Assembly: GCA_963828385.1 (NCBI GenBank)
Contig: CAWHEF010000002.1
Location: 2,418,001 to 2,482,000, forward strand
DNA: 64,000 bases
Direction: 5' to 3'
Origin: Bog-756 sp963828385
GTDB taxonomy: Bacteria > Actinomycetota > Acidimicrobiia > Acidimicrobiales > RAAP-2
Shown: piece after piece, positions 53,815-61,969 of the stretch
Numbering within the stretch: position 1 is the first letter of the stretch
Layout: each line of letters opens with the position of its first letter
Program-made: the position numbers and the translations under genes
The notes under the pieces: model-generated
Database searches by the model: none
Seen by the model: only the letters and a program-made list of their open reading frames with translations
What the model was told of the DNA's origin: nothing

Positions 53815-54429
53815 CTAAGGGGATGGCCAGAGCACGAGGTCGGCGGCCCCCACGGGCCGGCCGGCAAGAGCCAGGCAGAGCGTCGCAGATCGGTTGGTCG
53901 CCAAGTGGGTCTCGGTCAGAAGGTGGGCGACGGACGCCGCCGCTTCTGATGGCGGGTCGAGGTCGGCGCCGATCGCAGAGGCCAGGTCACAGCCGTGCAC
54001 CACGAGTTCGACAGTCCGTGTCGGCAGGTAAGCCTCCAGAGTCATGCCTCCGGCAACTGTCGATAGCACCACGCCCGGTTCTGTATCGGCCACGAGCTGC
54101 GAAACCCCGTCGACCAGCTCGGCCACGCGTGCCGCCGGCGCATCACCAAGGTCGGTCCCAGCGACAACGCCCCGGGCGGCGATGGCCGCCGGGTCGGCTT
54201 TTCCGGCCAGCACCAGATAGGCCAGAGCGGTTGGGGTATCGACACGTTCCGCCGGTCGGCCAAGGTATTCCCCGACTGTGACGATAGCCCGAGCGGCGTG
54301 GCCGAGCAGAGATCGAACGTCCCAAGTACCGAGCCCTGGTCGTTGCCAGTCGTCAGGTCCGATGCGCGCCGCTAAGGCGGCGAGCCAGCGGGCAGACGAT
54401 ATGAACTCATCGGCGATCGCATCTCGCAC
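53815..54429 (-). CDS. Maleylpyruvate isomerase N-terminal domain protein
   Basis: An intact 204-residue DinB-like helical protein. It has LAARIGPDDWQRPGLGTWDVRSLLGHAAR, then VGEYLGRP, and TVELVVHGCDLASAIGAD, which carries the conserved metal-binding His. Only the N-terminal (MDMPI_N) domain is present, without the C-terminal domain found in the gene at 7076. Such proteins are putative mycothiol-dependent enzymes of unknown substrate. Confidence 0.8.
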   Translation of the reverse strand: MRDAIADEFISSARWLAALAARIGPDDWQRPGLGTWDVRSLLGHAARAIVTVGEYLGRPAERVDTPTALAYLVLAGKADPAAIAARGVVAGTDLGDAPAARVAELVDGVSQLVADTEPGVVLSTVAGGMTLEAYLPTRTVELVVHGCDLASAIGADLDPPSEAAASVAHLLTETHLATNRSATLCLALAGRPVGAADLVLWPSP

Positions 54430-54667
54430 GTCGACCTCCTCGATCCGGCGGACGAGGTGACCGCGTCCGCAGATTGCCGGTTGGACCCTACGTCATCGAG
54501 AACCTCTCGGCGTCAATCCTCCGCCACCTGGGTTCTGCCCCACTACACGAGGAGTTCATCGAAGCCTCCGTCAACTCCATTGCCCGTTCCGCAACACACC
54601 GCGCCGCGCAAGCGGAGGGTCTGCTGGGCGAGATCGAACCGGTCCGTCCGCGGTTGTCGATCGGTGG
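54430..54667. other. Intergenic, no gene recognised
   Basis: A short plus-strand frame (YVIENLSASILRHLGSAPLH, then EEFIEASVNSIARSATHRA) has protein-like composition but no family, no clear start and no ribosome site. It may be a fragment of a lost gene. Confidence 0.4.
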
Positions 54668-55111
54668 CTACGGACCGACCGGGACGTCTCGCTTGGGAGG
54701 GTGGTCCAGTCTTTTGCGGTCTACCGGGATGGCCGCGTCCAGTTCGGCCCGAAAGTGCTCGCAGCGCAGCACGTTGTCGCTGGGGCATTCGAGCGCGTGG
54801 GTAAGACCCCGTTCCATGGCCCGAAGTGAGCGGATCTGTCCTCGGATCTCGGCCAGCTTGGCCCGGGCCAGATCTTTCCAGGCCGGCTCCCCACCCGTGG
54901 CCAGAAGTTCAGCGATCTGTTCGAGGCGGAAGCCGGCGCGCTGGCACAGGACGATCACCGCCAGGCGGTCGACGGTGTCGAGCTCGTATTGGCGGCGGAG
55001 CCCGACCCGCTCGACGCTATAGATGAGTCCCTGGCGTTCGTAGTAGTGCAAGGTCGAGGCGGCCAACCCCGTGCGGGCCCTGACCTCGCCGATGTCGAGC
55101 AGATCGGACAT
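54668..55111 (-). CDS. MerR-family transcriptional regulator
   Basis: An intact 147-residue regulator from ATG 55111. The winged helix is LLDIGEVRARTGLAASTLHYYERQGLI, then SVERVGLRRQYELDTVDRLAVIVL, followed by the dimerisation helix KLAEIRGQIRSLRAMERGLT and a C-terminal CPSDNVLRCEHF with two cysteines that could bind a metal or redox ligand. It is divergent from a cupin gene, with a MerR-type palindrome at its own start. Confidence 0.9.
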   Translation of the reverse strand: MSDLLDIGEVRARTGLAASTLHYYERQGLIYSVERVGLRRQYELDTVDRLAVIVLCQRAGFRLEQIAELLATGGEPAWKDLARAKLAEIRGQIRSLRAMERGLTHALECPSDNVLRCEHFRAELDAAIPVDRKRLDHPPKRDVPVGP

Positions 55112-55133
55112 TGACCTCAACTCTACTTGGGGT
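55111..55133. promoter_or_regulatory. MerR-type operator
   Basis: ACCTCAACTCTACTTGGGGT at 55114-55133 is an imperfect inverted repeat of ACCTCAAG, the common MerR-family operator form, preceded by TTGA. It lies between the MerR and cupin starts. A -10 box for the cupin gene is not clear. Confidence 0.5.
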
Positions 55134-55148
55134 GGTTGGCTGGTCGGT

Positions 55149-55664
55149 ATGGACCCCCTGGACGCCCTCATCGCCACCTGCTCGGACGCCGCCGCGAGCC
55201 CCGAGCCCATCGAAGCGGTACGTGAGATCGTGGCCGGATACGACCTAACCGGCCTGACAGAGACCATCCAGGGCCGGCCCGAGCCTTGGTTCTTCAGCGC
55301 CGGGCCTTCTCTCACCGTGTTCGCCACCGCCGGTCGGCCCGGAAGCGGCTCGGCCCCCCACGACCACGCCTTGTGGGCGGTGATCGCCTGCCTGGCGGGG
55401 CGCGAAGGCTCCCGGCGCTACGACGTCACTGACGGCCGGCTGCGCGAGACCGGCATCGGAGAAATCCACACCGGCGAGGTTCACGCCTTGCCCGCCGAGG
55501 CCGTCCATGCGGTGTTCAACTGCTGGTCGGAGCCCAACCTCGTGCTTCACCTTTACGGCGGAGACTTCCTCAGCGCACCCAAGCGGGTATGGAACCCGAT
55601 CACCGGCGCCTGCTTCTCCCTCGGGCTGGCCGAGCCTCTGGTCCCCCCGGAGCCAGGGCGATGA
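55149..55664 (+). CDS. Cupin-fold protein, cysteine dioxygenase-like
   Basis: An intact 171-residue protein. The double-stranded beta-helix metal site is visible as GSAPHDHALWAVIACLAG (HxH) and VHALPAEAVHAVFNCW with a further His, then LVLHLYGGDF. The layout is that of cysteine-dioxygenase-like small-molecule dioxygenases. ATG 55149 was chosen; upstream codons lie over the operator. Its TGA overlaps the ATG of the VOC gene (ATGA), so the two act together. Confidence 0.7.
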   Translation: MDPLDALIATCSDAAASPEPIEAVREIVAGYDLTGLTETIQGRPEPWFFSAGPSLTVFATAGRPGSGSAPHDHALWAVIACLAGREGSRRYDVTDGRLRETGIGEIHTGEVHALPAEAVHAVFNCWSEPNLVLHLYGGDFLSAPKRVWNPITGACFSLGLAEPLVPPEPGR

Positions 55665-56104
55665 CGATCGCCTCGGGGTACGCCTGGGTCACCCTTTCGG
55701 TGACCGACCTGGAGCGCTCGGTTACCTGGTACCGACAGGTCTTCGAGCTCGAGGTGCTGATGTCCAACGCGGACACCTGCGCCATCGCCGACGAGGACCG
55801 GTTCGTCTACCTAGTGGAGCCCTCGACGCTGCTCGTTGTGGGCCTCCAAAAGAGCGCCGCCAATGACGGTCGGCGGTTTGCTCCGGAGAGCACCGGCCTC
55901 TCCCAGGTCGTCCTGACCCCCGGTACGGGCGGCCTTGACGGCTGCCTGGCCCGCCTCGATCAGCTCGGTATCCCCCATGGAGGGCCCACGGAGTGGAAGA
56001 CCGGCAGAGTCGTGGAGATCAGCGATCCCGACGGTATCGCTCTGCTGGTGTTCGAACCCTCTCTGGCGGCCGGACGTCGAGCGATCGCTTCGACGGGCAC
56101 CTGA
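55661..56104 (+). CDS. VOC (glyoxalase/bleomycin-resistance) family protein
   Basis: An intact 147-residue protein. The paired beta-alpha-beta units are AWVTLSVTDLERSVTWYRQVFELEV and LDGCLARLDQLGIPHGGP...VVEISDPDGIALLVFEP, with the typical metal-binding Glu near the end. It could be a lyase, isomerase or dioxygenase. It is co-translated with the cupin protein under the divergent MerR. Confidence 0.85.
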   Translation: MTIASGYAWVTLSVTDLERSVTWYRQVFELEVLMSNADTCAIADEDRFVYLVEPSTLLVVGLQKSAANDGRRFAPESTGLSQVVLTPGTGGLDGCLARLDQLGIPHGGPTEWKTGRVVEISDPDGIALLVFEPSLAAGRRAIASTGT

Positions 56105-56195
56105 GGCGTCGTGGGCGCTTGGGTCACGGCCCGGATGAACACCGACATGGAGAAGTCCGCCATCGCTATGACGAACCCCGCGACGGGGAGTCTCC

Positions 56196-56400
56196 ATGGT
56201 CGGTATCGGCCCCGGATCAGGGCTCCTCGCCTTGCTCGATACTGGTACCCCTGCTTCGGTGGTCGTACTCGACCCCTCCGACGCCATGGTCCGTGCCGCA
56301 CGTCGCCACCTGTCCCGCCACCGTCGGGCCGGGACGTGGAGCTGGTCGAAGCTCCCGCGGCTGCGACCCCACCGGTCGTGACTTCGACACAGCGCTAGCC
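56196..56400 (+). pseudogene. SAM methyltransferase fragment
   Basis: About 60 codons encode motif I of a class I methyltransferase (VGIGPGSGLLALLD, then VVVLDPSDAMVRAARRHLSR) followed, after a frame change near 56330, by VELVEAPAAA. No catalytic C-terminal part follows. The rest of the 333-bp gap between the VOC and sigma-factor genes holds nothing else I can recognise. Confidence 0.55.
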
Positions 56401-56437
56401 GTCAACACGCAACAGCTCTGGAAGGCCCACTGCCGCA

Positions 56438-57394
56438 TCACTGATCGCCTTGGTAGCAGACCCGAGGAGTCGTCGAGTTCGCTCGAAGTTGCTCGGCGCG
56501 GACGTCGGCAGCAATCCCGCGGACTCGTTCCGGGTCGGCGATCGCGTCGATCTCGACGATCCTGCCCCCGGCAACGGTGAAACCCATCACGGTCATGGGC
56601 TCGTCGCCCAAGGTGACAACCGTTCCGGCTGCTCCATTGACCAGGGCGGCCCGCAGGTGCACGACTGGGCGCCCGAGCACCGCCCGCAACCCGATGCGTG
56701 CCTGCTTGGCGACAGCCACTGCTCCATGGACCACCATCGAGGCGGCGGGGCGCTCGGTGCCGGCATCGATCCGCAGCACGACCTCGGGACTGAGGACGGC
56801 GACGAGGGCGTCGAAATCGCCACTCCGTGCTGCCAGGAAAAAGGCGTCGACCACCTCTCGTTGGCGAGCGAGGTCGGGATCGGGGGCGGGTACGTCTGCG
56901 CCCTTCACTCGGCGTCGCGCCCGGCTGGCGAGTTGCCTCGCTGCCGCAGGGGTGCGCCCGACCAGGGGTGCGATCTCCTCGAATGGCAGCTCGAACATGT
57001 CATGGAGGACGAAGGCCAGCCTTTCGGCCGGAGCCAGGGTATCGAGCACGACGAGAAGCGCGAGGCCGACCGAATCGGCCAGTACGACCTCCTCGTCGGG
57101 CCAGAGCTCCCTGACAGGGCTGATCACGGGGTCGGGTACGTGTACCTCAATGGGTTCCTCAGGTCGCCTGTTGCGGGAGCGGAGCATGTTCAGACAGACA
57201 CGGGCGACGATGGTGGTGAGCCAGGCGCTGAGGTTCTCGACCTCGTCCGTCCCCGACCGGCTGAGCCGGACCCAAGCGTCCTGGACGGCGTCGTCCGCTT
57301 CGCTGAGCGAGCCGAGCATCCGGTAGGCCACCGACCGGAGACGGCCACGCTGCTCCTCGAAACGGTCGGCCAGCCACAGGTGGTCCTCGTCCAT
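56438..57394 (-). CDS. ECF41-like sigma factor with SnoaL-like C-domain
   Basis: An intact 318-residue sigma factor. Region 2 is RLRSVAYRMLGSLSEADDAVQDAWVRLSR, region 4 is ALLVVLDTLAPAERLAFVLHDMFELPFEEIA with TPAAARQLASRARRRVKG. The last 130 residues form a SnoaL-like domain (EVVDAFFLAARSGDFDALVAVLSPEV), the mark of the ECF41/SigJ groups in which this tail controls activity in place of an anti-sigma factor. The divergent epimerase gene fits the usual ECF41 partner type. Confidence 0.92.
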   Translation of the reverse strand: MDEDHLWLADRFEEQRGRLRSVAYRMLGSLSEADDAVQDAWVRLSRSGTDEVENLSAWLTTIVARVCLNMLRSRNRRPEEPIEVHVPDPVISPVRELWPDEEVVLADSVGLALLVVLDTLAPAERLAFVLHDMFELPFEEIAPLVGRTPAAARQLASRARRRVKGADVPAPDPDLARQREVVDAFFLAARSGDFDALVAVLSPEVVLRIDAGTERPAASMVVHGAVAVAKQARIGLRAVLGRPVVHLRAALVNGAAGTVVTLGDEPMTVMGFTVAGGRIVEIDAIADPERVRGIAADVRAEQLRANSTTPRVCYQGDQ

Positions 57395-57436
57395 CGGTCA
57401 CATCCTCCAGTCCCCAGGGGTCTATACCAATGACAC

Positions 57437-57458
57437 CTGGGACACGACCGGTGTGACA
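57437..57458 (-). promoter_or_regulatory. Candidate autoregulatory ECF41 promoter
   Basis: On the minus strand TGTCACA (57458-57452) is followed after 16 bases by TGTC (from 57435). The ECF41 consensus I recall is TGTCACA-N16-CGTC, so three of four -10 bases match. It lies 58 bp upstream of the sigma gene. A comparable site facing the epimerase is not clear. Confidence 0.45.
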
Positions 57459-57486
57459 AGCCAACTAAAACCCGAGGGAGGACACA

Positions 57487-58440
57487 GTGCGAGTCTTCGT
57501 CGCAGGGGCGAGCGGTGCGATCGGTACCCGGCTCGTGCCCCAGCTGATCGACCGTGGTCACGAGGTGATTGGCACCTTCAAATCTCCCCGGAAACAGGCA
57601 CGTCTCCGAGCCACCGGCGCCGAGGTGGTGGCCCTCGACCTGCTCGATGCCCCGGCCGTGCGCAAGGCAATCCTCGACGCCAAACCCGAGGCCCTGGTCC
57701 ACGAGGCGACGGCACTCGCCCATGGCGGCTTCTCCCGCAAACTGGACAAGACCTTCGCCCAGACCAACCGGCTCCGCACCTTCGGCACCGACGCCCTCCT
57801 GGTAGCGGCACGAGAAGCAGGTGTGCGGCGGTTCGTCGCCCAGAGCTTCGCCCCCTATCGGTATGCGCGAGAGGGCGGGATGGTCAAGACCGAAGATGAT
57901 CCGCTCGACTCCGCCCCGCCGGCGGCAGCGAAGGAGACGAATGCGGCAATGACCCACGTCGACCAGGCGGTCACCGATGCTGGGGGGATCGCCCTCCGCT
58001 ATGGCGGCTTCTACGGCAACCCGGATGACCAGGTGGTCAACCTTGTGCGCAAGCGGCGGTTCCCGATGATCGGAGACGGCGAGGGCTGGACCTCGTGGAT
58101 CCATCTCGACGACGCCGCTGCCGCGACCATCCTGGCCATCGAGCACGACGGATCAGGTATCTACAACATCGTTGACGACGAACCTGCCCCGTCACGAGAG
58201 TGGCTCCCTGCGCTGGCCAACGCCCTCGGCGCCAAACCACCCCGCCACATTCCTGTCGGCCTGGTCCGTCTCTTCCTGGGAGGAGACGTGGTGATGGGAC
58301 AAACCGAGGCCCGCGGTGCATCCAACACCAAGGCCAAGCGCGAGCTTGGATGGGTCCTCCGCTATCCCAGCTGGCGACACGGTTTCGTTGCTTCCTACGC
58401 ATCCACCACGCCGACCGAACCTGGCGCACGACGGGCATAA
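57487..58440 (+). CDS. NAD-dependent epimerase/dehydratase family protein
   Basis: An intact 317-residue extended SDR. The Rossmann motif is VFVAGASGAIGTRLVPQLIDRGH, with VVALDLLDAPAVRKAI, the YxxxK position apparently replaced (PAAAKETNAAMTHVDQAV), YGGFYGNPDD and WIHLDDAAAATILAIEH. ATG-like start is GTG 57487 behind GAGGGAGG. It faces the ECF41 sigma gene and is probably its main target. Confidence 0.88.
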   Translation: MRVFVAGASGAIGTRLVPQLIDRGHEVIGTFKSPRKQARLRATGAEVVALDLLDAPAVRKAILDAKPEALVHEATALAHGGFSRKLDKTFAQTNRLRTFGTDALLVAAREAGVRRFVAQSFAPYRYAREGGMVKTEDDPLDSAPPAAAKETNAAMTHVDQAVTDAGGIALRYGGFYGNPDDQVVNLVRKRRFPMIGDGEGWTSWIHLDDAAAATILAIEHDGSGIYNIVDDEPAPSREWLPALANALGAKPPRHIPVGLVRLFLGGDVVMGQTEARGASNTKAKRELGWVLRYPSWRHGFVASYASTTPTEPGARRA

Positions 58441-58631
58441 CGGCAGTCGGCCACCGAGCTTTTGACCCGCATCCGGGACCCCGCGACTTGTGCATGTCGA
58501 GGGGTCACGACAAGGACATCAGGATCGAAGCTATCGGAGAGAGGGGATCGGCCCGAGTTCTATGGCGGTTGGCCACACCGATACCGTCCGCGGGCTCATC
58601 GACGGCAAACGGACAGGTGGACCGGCTCAGG
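58441..58631. other. Intergenic, nothing recognised
   Basis: These 191 bp between the convergent epimerase and methyltransferase genes contain no gene, RNA or clear terminator that I can see. Confidence 0.5.
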
Positions 58632-59450
58632 TCAAGGGCGCTTTCTCGCCGTCAAGATGGCGCAGCCCTCGCCTCGCCAGGTCGAGCGGGCGGTGAAGCC
58701 AGCGGCCTCCAGCCACTGCAGCTGGTCGACAACGGTTTCGGGTTGATCACCCTCATCGTCGTGGCCGACCTTGTTCTGCACATGGCCGCTCACGATCCGC
58801 AGTAGGGCCGAGAGGTCCCGGTCCGAGTGCTTGAAGTCCTTCCACAACACCCGGGGGGCCCGCTTCAGCCGACGAGACAGGAGATGGTCGTCGGGGGACC
58901 GGCCGTGATCGAGGACGATGTCGCCGATGACGAAGCAACCCCCGGGCTCGAGGCGCTCGTGCACCCTCGAGAACAACGTCCGCTTGTCGCCGGCATTCAG
59001 GTGATGAACGGTCAACACAGAGACAGCGAGGTCGTAGACGCCGAGGGGTAGCGGCTCCTCGATCCGTCTTAGCACCAGGTGGGCCCGATCGGCGGGGAGT
59101 CGATCACGGGCCGCACCGAGCATCGACTGGTTGAGATCGAGGCCGACGAGCGTCGACGTGGGATGAGCATCGAGAAGACGCCCGGACGTCTCTCCGGTGC
59201 CGACACCGAGCTCGAGCATCCGCTGGACAGTCAGATCCGCGGTGGCCTCACATACGGCATCTTGTAGAGCGCTGTAGTACGGGAGGGACGCAACGAACTC
59301 CCGGTAGCTCTCGGGATCCCAGTGGGCGTTGTCGTCCGGATGGAGATGGGGACCGGCCGGGTGCAGGGTCGCAGACGCCGCGTGGTGGTGACCAGCACGG
59401 GCCGAGGCCCACGTGTCGTCGGGGTGGGGGGTGCCCGTCGGGTCGATCAT
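58632..59450 (-). CDS. Class I SAM-dependent methyltransferase
   Basis: An intact 272-residue protein. The first 40 residues are His- and Pro-rich, then SYREFVASLPYYSALQDAV leads to motif I MLELGVGTGETSGRLL, LVGLDLNQSMLGAARDRL, the motif IV region YDLAVSVLTVHHLN and RLEPGGCFVIGDIVLD. It resembles small-molecule or quinone-type methyltransferases. The substrate is unknown. Confidence 0.85.
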   Translation of the reverse strand: MIDPTGTPHPDDTWASARAGHHHAASATLHPAGPHLHPDDNAHWDPESYREFVASLPYYSALQDAVCEATADLTVQRMLELGVGTGETSGRLLDAHPTSTLVGLDLNQSMLGAARDRLPADRAHLVLRRIEEPLPLGVYDLAVSVLTVHHLNAGDKRTLFSRVHERLEPGGCFVIGDIVLDHGRSPDDHLLSRRLKRAPRVLWKDFKHSDRDLSALLRIVSGHVQNKVGHDDEGDQPETVVDQLQWLEAAGFTARSTWRGEGCAILTARKRP

Positions 59451-59628
59451 CTGGGTGCTCCTCTACTCGAGTCCCCTGCCCGCCCGAGAAGACAGATTAC
59501 CCGGCTGACGCCGGTGCCATGGAGGCGGCGGCCCAGGATGGAAGCTGTCGCCAGTCGGATGAGCGACCGGACGGCCGGGTAGGGTTTCCCCGGCGATCAG
59601 GGGTGATCGCGCTGGAGGGAGGCGCCCG

Positions 59629-59790
59629 ATGGTAAAGGTCCTGCTCGTACTGCTCTGCCTGGTCCTTCCGTTCCTGGCCGTGCTCATCAAGGAGGGACCG
59701 AGCATCAAGGTCCTCTGGGCATTTCTCCTGCAGCTGTGCGGCCATGTGCCCGGGGTCATCTACGGGATCTACCAGGTGGTCAAGGACTGA
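59629..59790 (+). CDS. Pmp3/YqaE (UPF0057) small membrane protein
   Basis: A 53-residue protein that is easily missed by length. ATG 59629 follows GGAGGGAGG. It is two hydrophobic helices with the family core: LVLPFLAVLIKEGPSIKVLW and LCGHVPGVIYGIYQVV, matching the PPLAVFLKEG and LGYIPGVIHA pattern of Pmp3 proteins. These help keep membrane potential under salt or cold stress. Its stop lies three bases from the convergent PAP2 gene. Confidence 0.85.
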   Translation: MVKVLLVLLCLVLPFLAVLIKEGPSIKVLWAFLLQLCGHVPGVIYGIYQVVKD

Positions 59791-59793
59791 CCG

Positions 59794-60579
59794 TCACGAG
59801 CGATCGGTGCGCTCCTCGCCGGTGGGAGCCCTTCTGACAAGCGCAGCGAAGTCGGCCATCTCGACCTGGCGGGCGACCAACACGACGACGATGCCCCAAA
59901 CCAACCCGAGCAGCAGACCGATCGTGACGTCGCTGAACCAGTGCACTCCGAGCACGAGCCGGCTGTCGATCACCACCAACGACCCGAGGAGGGCCACGAC
60001 CCACGGCCACCAGATCCGGTAGGTGAGCGCGACGCAGCCCAGTGAGGCGAAGAGGACTGCCGTCACGGCGACGGAGTGGCCCGAAGGGAACGAGTAGCTC
60101 GTCTCGTGAACACCGGCCACGGCGCCCGATGCCGGATAGTCGGCAGTGGGAGGCCGGGGGCGAAGGATGATCTGGCGGATGATGAACACCTCGAACTCCG
60201 CCCCGAGGTAGGCGACGAGAGGGATGAAGGCCCGAGTGGAGCGCAGGAAAACGAACAGAATGCCACTGAGCACCACGCAGATGACCGCCAGGGGCAGTGC
60301 GTCCAGGTACGTGGCGATGAACTTGGACAAGCCGATGAGAGGTCCCCGGTGGGTCACATACCAGCGTTCGACCGTGTCATCCCAACCTTGGATGGGACCT
60401 CCACCGTGGCGGCCGATGACCACGAAGCCGACGATGAGCCCTACGACGAAGATGGCGATCGCGGTGGCGACAAGTGCTCCGCACGCCCAGGCGACTCGTT
60501 GCGGCTGGCCGCCCGTCTCGGTGGATCGGTCCATCTGCTGGCGGTAAGCCACGGCTTGGTCCTCGGTAGTCACGTTCAC
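59794..60579 (-). CDS. PAP2-superfamily phosphatase
   Basis: An intact 261-residue membrane phosphatase. The three active-site motifs are in order: RQIILRPRPPTADYPAS (motif 1), SYSFPSGHSVAV (motif 2 His) and SRLVLGVHWFSDVTIG (motif 3 His). Six helices are visible, beginning ALVATAIAIFVVGLIVGFVVIG. It dephosphorylates a lipid such as undecaprenyl or phosphatidate phosphate. GTG 60579 was chosen. Confidence 0.9.
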   Translation of the reverse strand: MNVTTEDQAVAYRQQMDRSTETGGQPQRVAWACGALVATAIAIFVVGLIVGFVVIGRHGGGPIQGWDDTVERWYVTHRGPLIGLSKFIATYLDALPLAVICVVLSGILFVFLRSTRAFIPLVAYLGAEFEVFIIRQIILRPRPPTADYPASGAVAGVHETSYSFPSGHSVAVTAVLFASLGCVALTYRIWWPWVVALLGSLVVIDSRLVLGVHWFSDVTIGLLLGLVWGIVVVLVARQVEMADFAALVRRAPTGEERTDRS

Positions 60580-60640
60580 CAGTCCGGTTCGACCGTCAGG
60601 TACGGCACACCAGAGTCGTGAGGGACGACGATACCGTTTG

Positions 60641-60655
60641 TTTCGGATCCCGAAA
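60641..60655. other. Inverted repeat TTTCGG-ATC-CCGAAA
   Basis: A perfect 6-bp stem with 3-base loop in the 107-bp spacer between the HPP-cupin stop and the PAP2 start. It lacks a T tract on either strand, so it could be a weak terminator or an operator. Confidence 0.3.
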
Positions 60656-60686
60656 GGCTTTCGTCATCGCCCGGCAGCTCGGAGGC

Positions 60687-61796
60687 TCAGGGCATGAACT
60701 CGAGGTCGGAGTAGTGGGCGCGGTCCGTGACGCAGAGGCATCGCGCCGGCCCATGCCCTCTGGCGGTGATGAGGTGGGGAACGCCGACCGGCACGGAGAT
60801 CGTCGAACCGGGACCGGCGCGGCCCTGCTCGACCCCCACCTCCGCTTCCACTTCGCCTTCCAGCACGAAGTACGTCTCGGAGAAGTCGTAGTGGGCGTGG
60901 AGGAGTGTCGACGGCCGAGCTGGATCGAAGGCCACTTCGACCAATGAGTACGTGGCGGCGGCGTGCGCTTGTTCGATCTTGACCGTGCACTGTTGCGATC
61001 CGATGAGCAGGTGACGACCCTGGCCCGGACCGATGATCCACGACGGACACTGCTCGGCCCTTCCGACCCGCCGAGGGTGTACCGCGCCAGCTGCAGGACC
61101 GTGGCCGTTCCCGACTCCGATGACACTCTTCGTCCCGGCTGTCGGAAGGTGCGCTCGACGGAGTCGCAGAGACCCGAGCCGGTGCCCGCTCGTCGAATCC
61201 CCCCGTCCGTTCGTCGGGTGCGGCCGCTCGCTCGTCTTGCCGGACCAGTACGGAAGCTGCAGACCGACGAACCGGTCGATCAGCACTCCGAGCGCTGCAA
61301 GGAACACCACGCCAACCATGAGCATGCTCAGGGCGCCGGGTGTGGTCATGAACCCGAGACTGACGATCAGTGTGGTCGCGCCCGCCGGGCCGTGTTCAGC
61401 GCGGAGCAGGATCATCGCCGCCGATGTGAGGGCGATCGAGAGCGCTGCTGCTCCGATCCTCGGCGGGCCCAGTCCGCCCGTCAACACCGAGGGCGCATGG
61501 AGGAGCCCGAACGCTGCGAGGGCCACATAGCCGGCGAGGGCGCCGATCAGATGGCCGAGCACGATGTTGCGGGGTCTGGCCACGCTCGAGTCGGACCGGT
61601 TGAACACGAGGAACGCGGTCGGGCCGAGGGAAGGCACCACGAACGGGTGGCCCGACCAGTACGCCACGGCGGTGATCGTGCCGATGGACACGGCGGTGGC
61701 GGAGAAGACGAAGACGGCGTAGACCATCCTTCGGCTGTGGTGGGCGGCGAGAGAGGGGAGCTGCACCGGTCCGGTCGTATGCAGGGCGTGGATCAT
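60687..61796 (-). CDS. HPP-family membrane protein fused to a cupin domain
   Basis: A single open frame of 369 residues. Residues 20-170 are an HPP domain with four helices and the signature HPFVVPSLGPTAFLVFNRSD followed by ARPRNIVLGHLIGALAGY. Residues 180-255 are a polar, Arg/Gly/His-rich linker. Residues 275-369 are a cupin (LHAHYDFSETYFVLEGEVEAEV, ISVPVGVPHLITA) with its metal-binding His and Glu residues. HPP proteins are linked to nitrite transport in chloroplasts. The fusion could be real or a merger of two genes through a base error in the linker. Confidence 0.7.
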   Translation of the reverse strand: MIHALHTTGPVQLPSLAAHHSRRMVYAVFVFSATAVSIGTITAVAYWSGHPFVVPSLGPTAFLVFNRSDSSVARPRNIVLGHLIGALAGYVALAAFGLLHAPSVLTGGLGPPRIGAAALSIALTSAAMILLRAEHGPAGATTLIVSLGFMTTPGALSMLMVGVVFLAALGVLIDRFVGLQLPYWSGKTSERPHPTNGRGDSTSGHRLGSLRLRRAHLPTAGTKSVIGVGNGHGPAAGAVHPRRVGRAEQCPSWIIGPGQGRHLLIGSQQCTVKIEQAHAAATYSLVEVAFDPARPSTLLHAHYDFSETYFVLEGEVEAEVGVEQGRAGPGSTISVPVGVPHLITARGHGPARCLCVTDRAHYSDLEFMP

Positions 61797-61969
61797 CGGC
61801 CACCTCCACTCCGACCCTCACCGCGAAGACCGGTGCTCGTCACCCCCGGCGGTCACGAGCTGCCGCTGCAAACCCGGCAGGGCCGATCAGACGCTGATCA
61901 GTCTCCTACCACTCAGTTCTCCTACACCGCGATGTTATATCCGATTACGATAGTATTCTACCGTTGCTT
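61797..61969. other. Relatively AT-rich spacer
   Basis: The 173 bp between the acyltransferase stop and the HPP-cupin start include a locally AT-rich stretch (about 61,900-61,960) unlike its surroundings. I see no gene; it probably holds the promoter of the HPP-cupin gene, though no clear -35/-10 pair stands out. Confidence 0.4.
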
